A stretch of 64,000 nucleotides of DNA. Origin: Haematococcus lacustris. Taxonomy: Eukaryota > Chlorophyta > Chlorophyceae > Chlamydomonadales > Haematococcaceae. A program made the position numbers and the translations under genes. This document shows positions 62,932-64,000 of the stretch, in pieces. Every line of letters starts with the position of its first letter. The first letter of the stretch is position 1. The notes under the pieces are model-generated. The model had not been told where the DNA came from and searched no databases. It saw nothing but the letters and a program-made list of their open reading frames with translations. The stretch covers positions 5,645,810 to 5,709,809 of the forward strand of contig JASKMD010000015.1 in assembly GCA_030144725.1 (NCBI GenBank). Reading direction: 5' to 3'.

Positions 62932-63440
62932 GATCTCTCCGTGTAACAGAAGAAACTTGTTACCGCAACCTTACCAGCTGCAAAGGGGCACGTAAGGTGC
63001 TGAGAATTGGCCGTAACTATTTGATGTGCTGCTACCAATGTGATAAACACTATAGAAAACGATGCAGTATTGAGAGAGTATTGAGAGACTTGCATGACCC
63101 ATGTTGGGGCCCCATGAGTCCAGGAGGCGGCCTCCGACGGCGCATCATCATCGACGTGCGCAGGAGTCTCAGCGCCGCCAGCCGCAGCCAACGCGCTAGG
63201 AAGCGAACGAAGGCGCTACAAGAATCGCTTGCTAGTATTTGCTAGTATGGTTGGCTTGCTATTATTTGCTATTATTAATATTAGCAAATAAAAGGGGGGA
63301 ATCGCCCTACTGGTGGCACAGGCAAAACTCCCTATACAGCATGGAAACTAGTGTCCTTTGTGTATATTACTCAGCTAAAGCCTGCACAACTGCAACATTA
63401 TCGGTTGTACCTTTGATGACTGCAACCCTAACCTAAACCT
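62932..63440. other. Post-array repeat-derived sequence, no gene seen
   Basis: After about 9 bp of unit match the sequence is unrelated to the macrosatellite. 63045-63115 (gaaaacgatgcagtattgag) matches 14388-14465. 63225-63290 is AT-rich with ttgctagtatttgctagtat repeats. A telomere-like accctaacctaaacc occurs near 63426. Confidence 0.5.
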
Positions 63441-63699
63441 GGTTGGTTAGTCTGGTGTCAAACCGGTCTTCGCCAGCTTCGGCTCTTGGGGCTGGTGCGG
63501 TGACGACGACTCTGCAAGGCACGGCTGGTACCATCAGTGGTGGCAGAGAACGTTTTGCATGGATTCCAATGAAATTGGGGCAGGGATTGGCTCAGGGTCC
63601 CTCAGGTCCATCACGTCCGACTCAGGGTGGTGGGGTAGCAGTGTTAGAAGTGGTAGGCCAGGAGTCTTTAAACTGTGCTTTGGCCTGTGTGCTTGCAGG

Positions 63700-64000
63700 T
63701 GGCAGCGAATGTGGGAGGTATACCTGGACCCCAAGTGGGCACAGCAGCGGCTGAGGCTGTACGGAGCCCAGGACCGGGCACTGCAGCAGTTCTTCAGGAA
63801 GGTGAGGGTGGTTGGGTGGGTGGTAGGGAGGGTAAAGGACTGAGAGGTGGTGGGTCGGGCATGAGGTGAAAGAGTATGCCATGCCTAACCTGGTGCCACA
63901 ATGTCAGCCACCATGTGTGTGCCCTGCGTGCATGGCTGCAGCTGGAGGATGAGATGGCTGAGATGTCCATGGAGCGCCATGGGCATGCCAAGCAGCTGGT
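63700..64000 (+). CDS. Probable Fanzor-like protein, middle exons, truncated by the window end
   Basis: After an acceptor (tgcttgcag) at about 63699 the frame reads WQRMWEVYLDPKWAQQ, RLRLYGAQDRALQQFFRK and meets a GTGAGG donor at 63801. A second exon after gcag near 63941 reads LEDEMAEMSMERHGHAKQLV to the end of the window. Text of this kind lies between the RuvC-I and RuvC-II parts of algal Fanzor-type ORFs (recalled, not searched). The catalytic residues would lie outside the window. An unrelated basic, helical protein remains possible. Confidence 0.4.

Overview
The window is nuclear DNA of a eukaryote, most likely a chlorophycean (volvocalean, Haematococcus-like) green alga. Genes are split by short GT-AG introns (one GC-AG), the sequence is GC-rich, and introns and coding regions are full of tri- to hexanucleotide tandem repeats. 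A TGTAA poly(A)-type signal follows some genes. The recognisable genes are plant or algal: a lumen-targeted CtpA-type protease, a DUF502/COV1-like membrane protein, the splicing factor YJU2, an ANP/MEKK-type MAP3K and a J-domain protein. There is no bacterial or organellar gene organisation.

Layout. 1-110: end of a possible plus-strand gene. 289-5609 (-): J-domain protein gene with introns full of repeats. 5870-10931: a 5.1-kb fold-back element with about 1.6-1.8-kb inverted arms and a 7-bp target duplication. 11008-12156 (+): N-terminal part of a probable Fanzor/TnpB-like transposon protein broken by one in-frame stop. 12157-14558: minisatellites and transposon remnants. 14559-20586 (-): CtpA-like carboxyl-terminal processing protease. 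20775-29256: an 8.5-kb near-perfect palindrome of two divergently transcribed hAT/DUF659-like transposase genes, flanked by an 8-bp direct repeat. 29462-32701 (-): YJU2. 32994-36444 (+): COV1-like gene, head to head with YJU2. 33840-34164 and 36843-37671: two inserts sharing one end and each flanked by a 17-bp direct repeat; the second carries a Fanzor RuvC-III tail. 37689-39330: repeat-derived sequence and an unassigned minus-strand ORF. 39470-45128 (-): MAP3K. 45421 to about 62940: macrosatellite of six 2.86-kb units plus a partial seventh, interrupted by a 100-N gap. 62941-64000: repeat-derived sequence, then two exons of another Fanzor-like protein running off the end.

The host genes are unrelated housekeeping or signalling genes (plastid proteolysis, mRNA splicing, membrane trafficking or cell-wall function, MAPK signalling) and do not form a pathway. 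What links the window is mobile DNA. Two palindromic transposons, three Fanzor-like fragments, a target-duplicating insert inside a COV1 intron and a homogeneous macrosatellite 293 bp upstream of the MAP3K start codon make it a repeat-dense chromosomal segment. Exon borders were read by eye from splice motifs, phase and protein continuity. Those of YJU2, COV1-like, MAP3K and the right-arm transposase are self-consistent in phase. Those of CtpA exon 2 and the 3' half of the J-protein gene are provisional.
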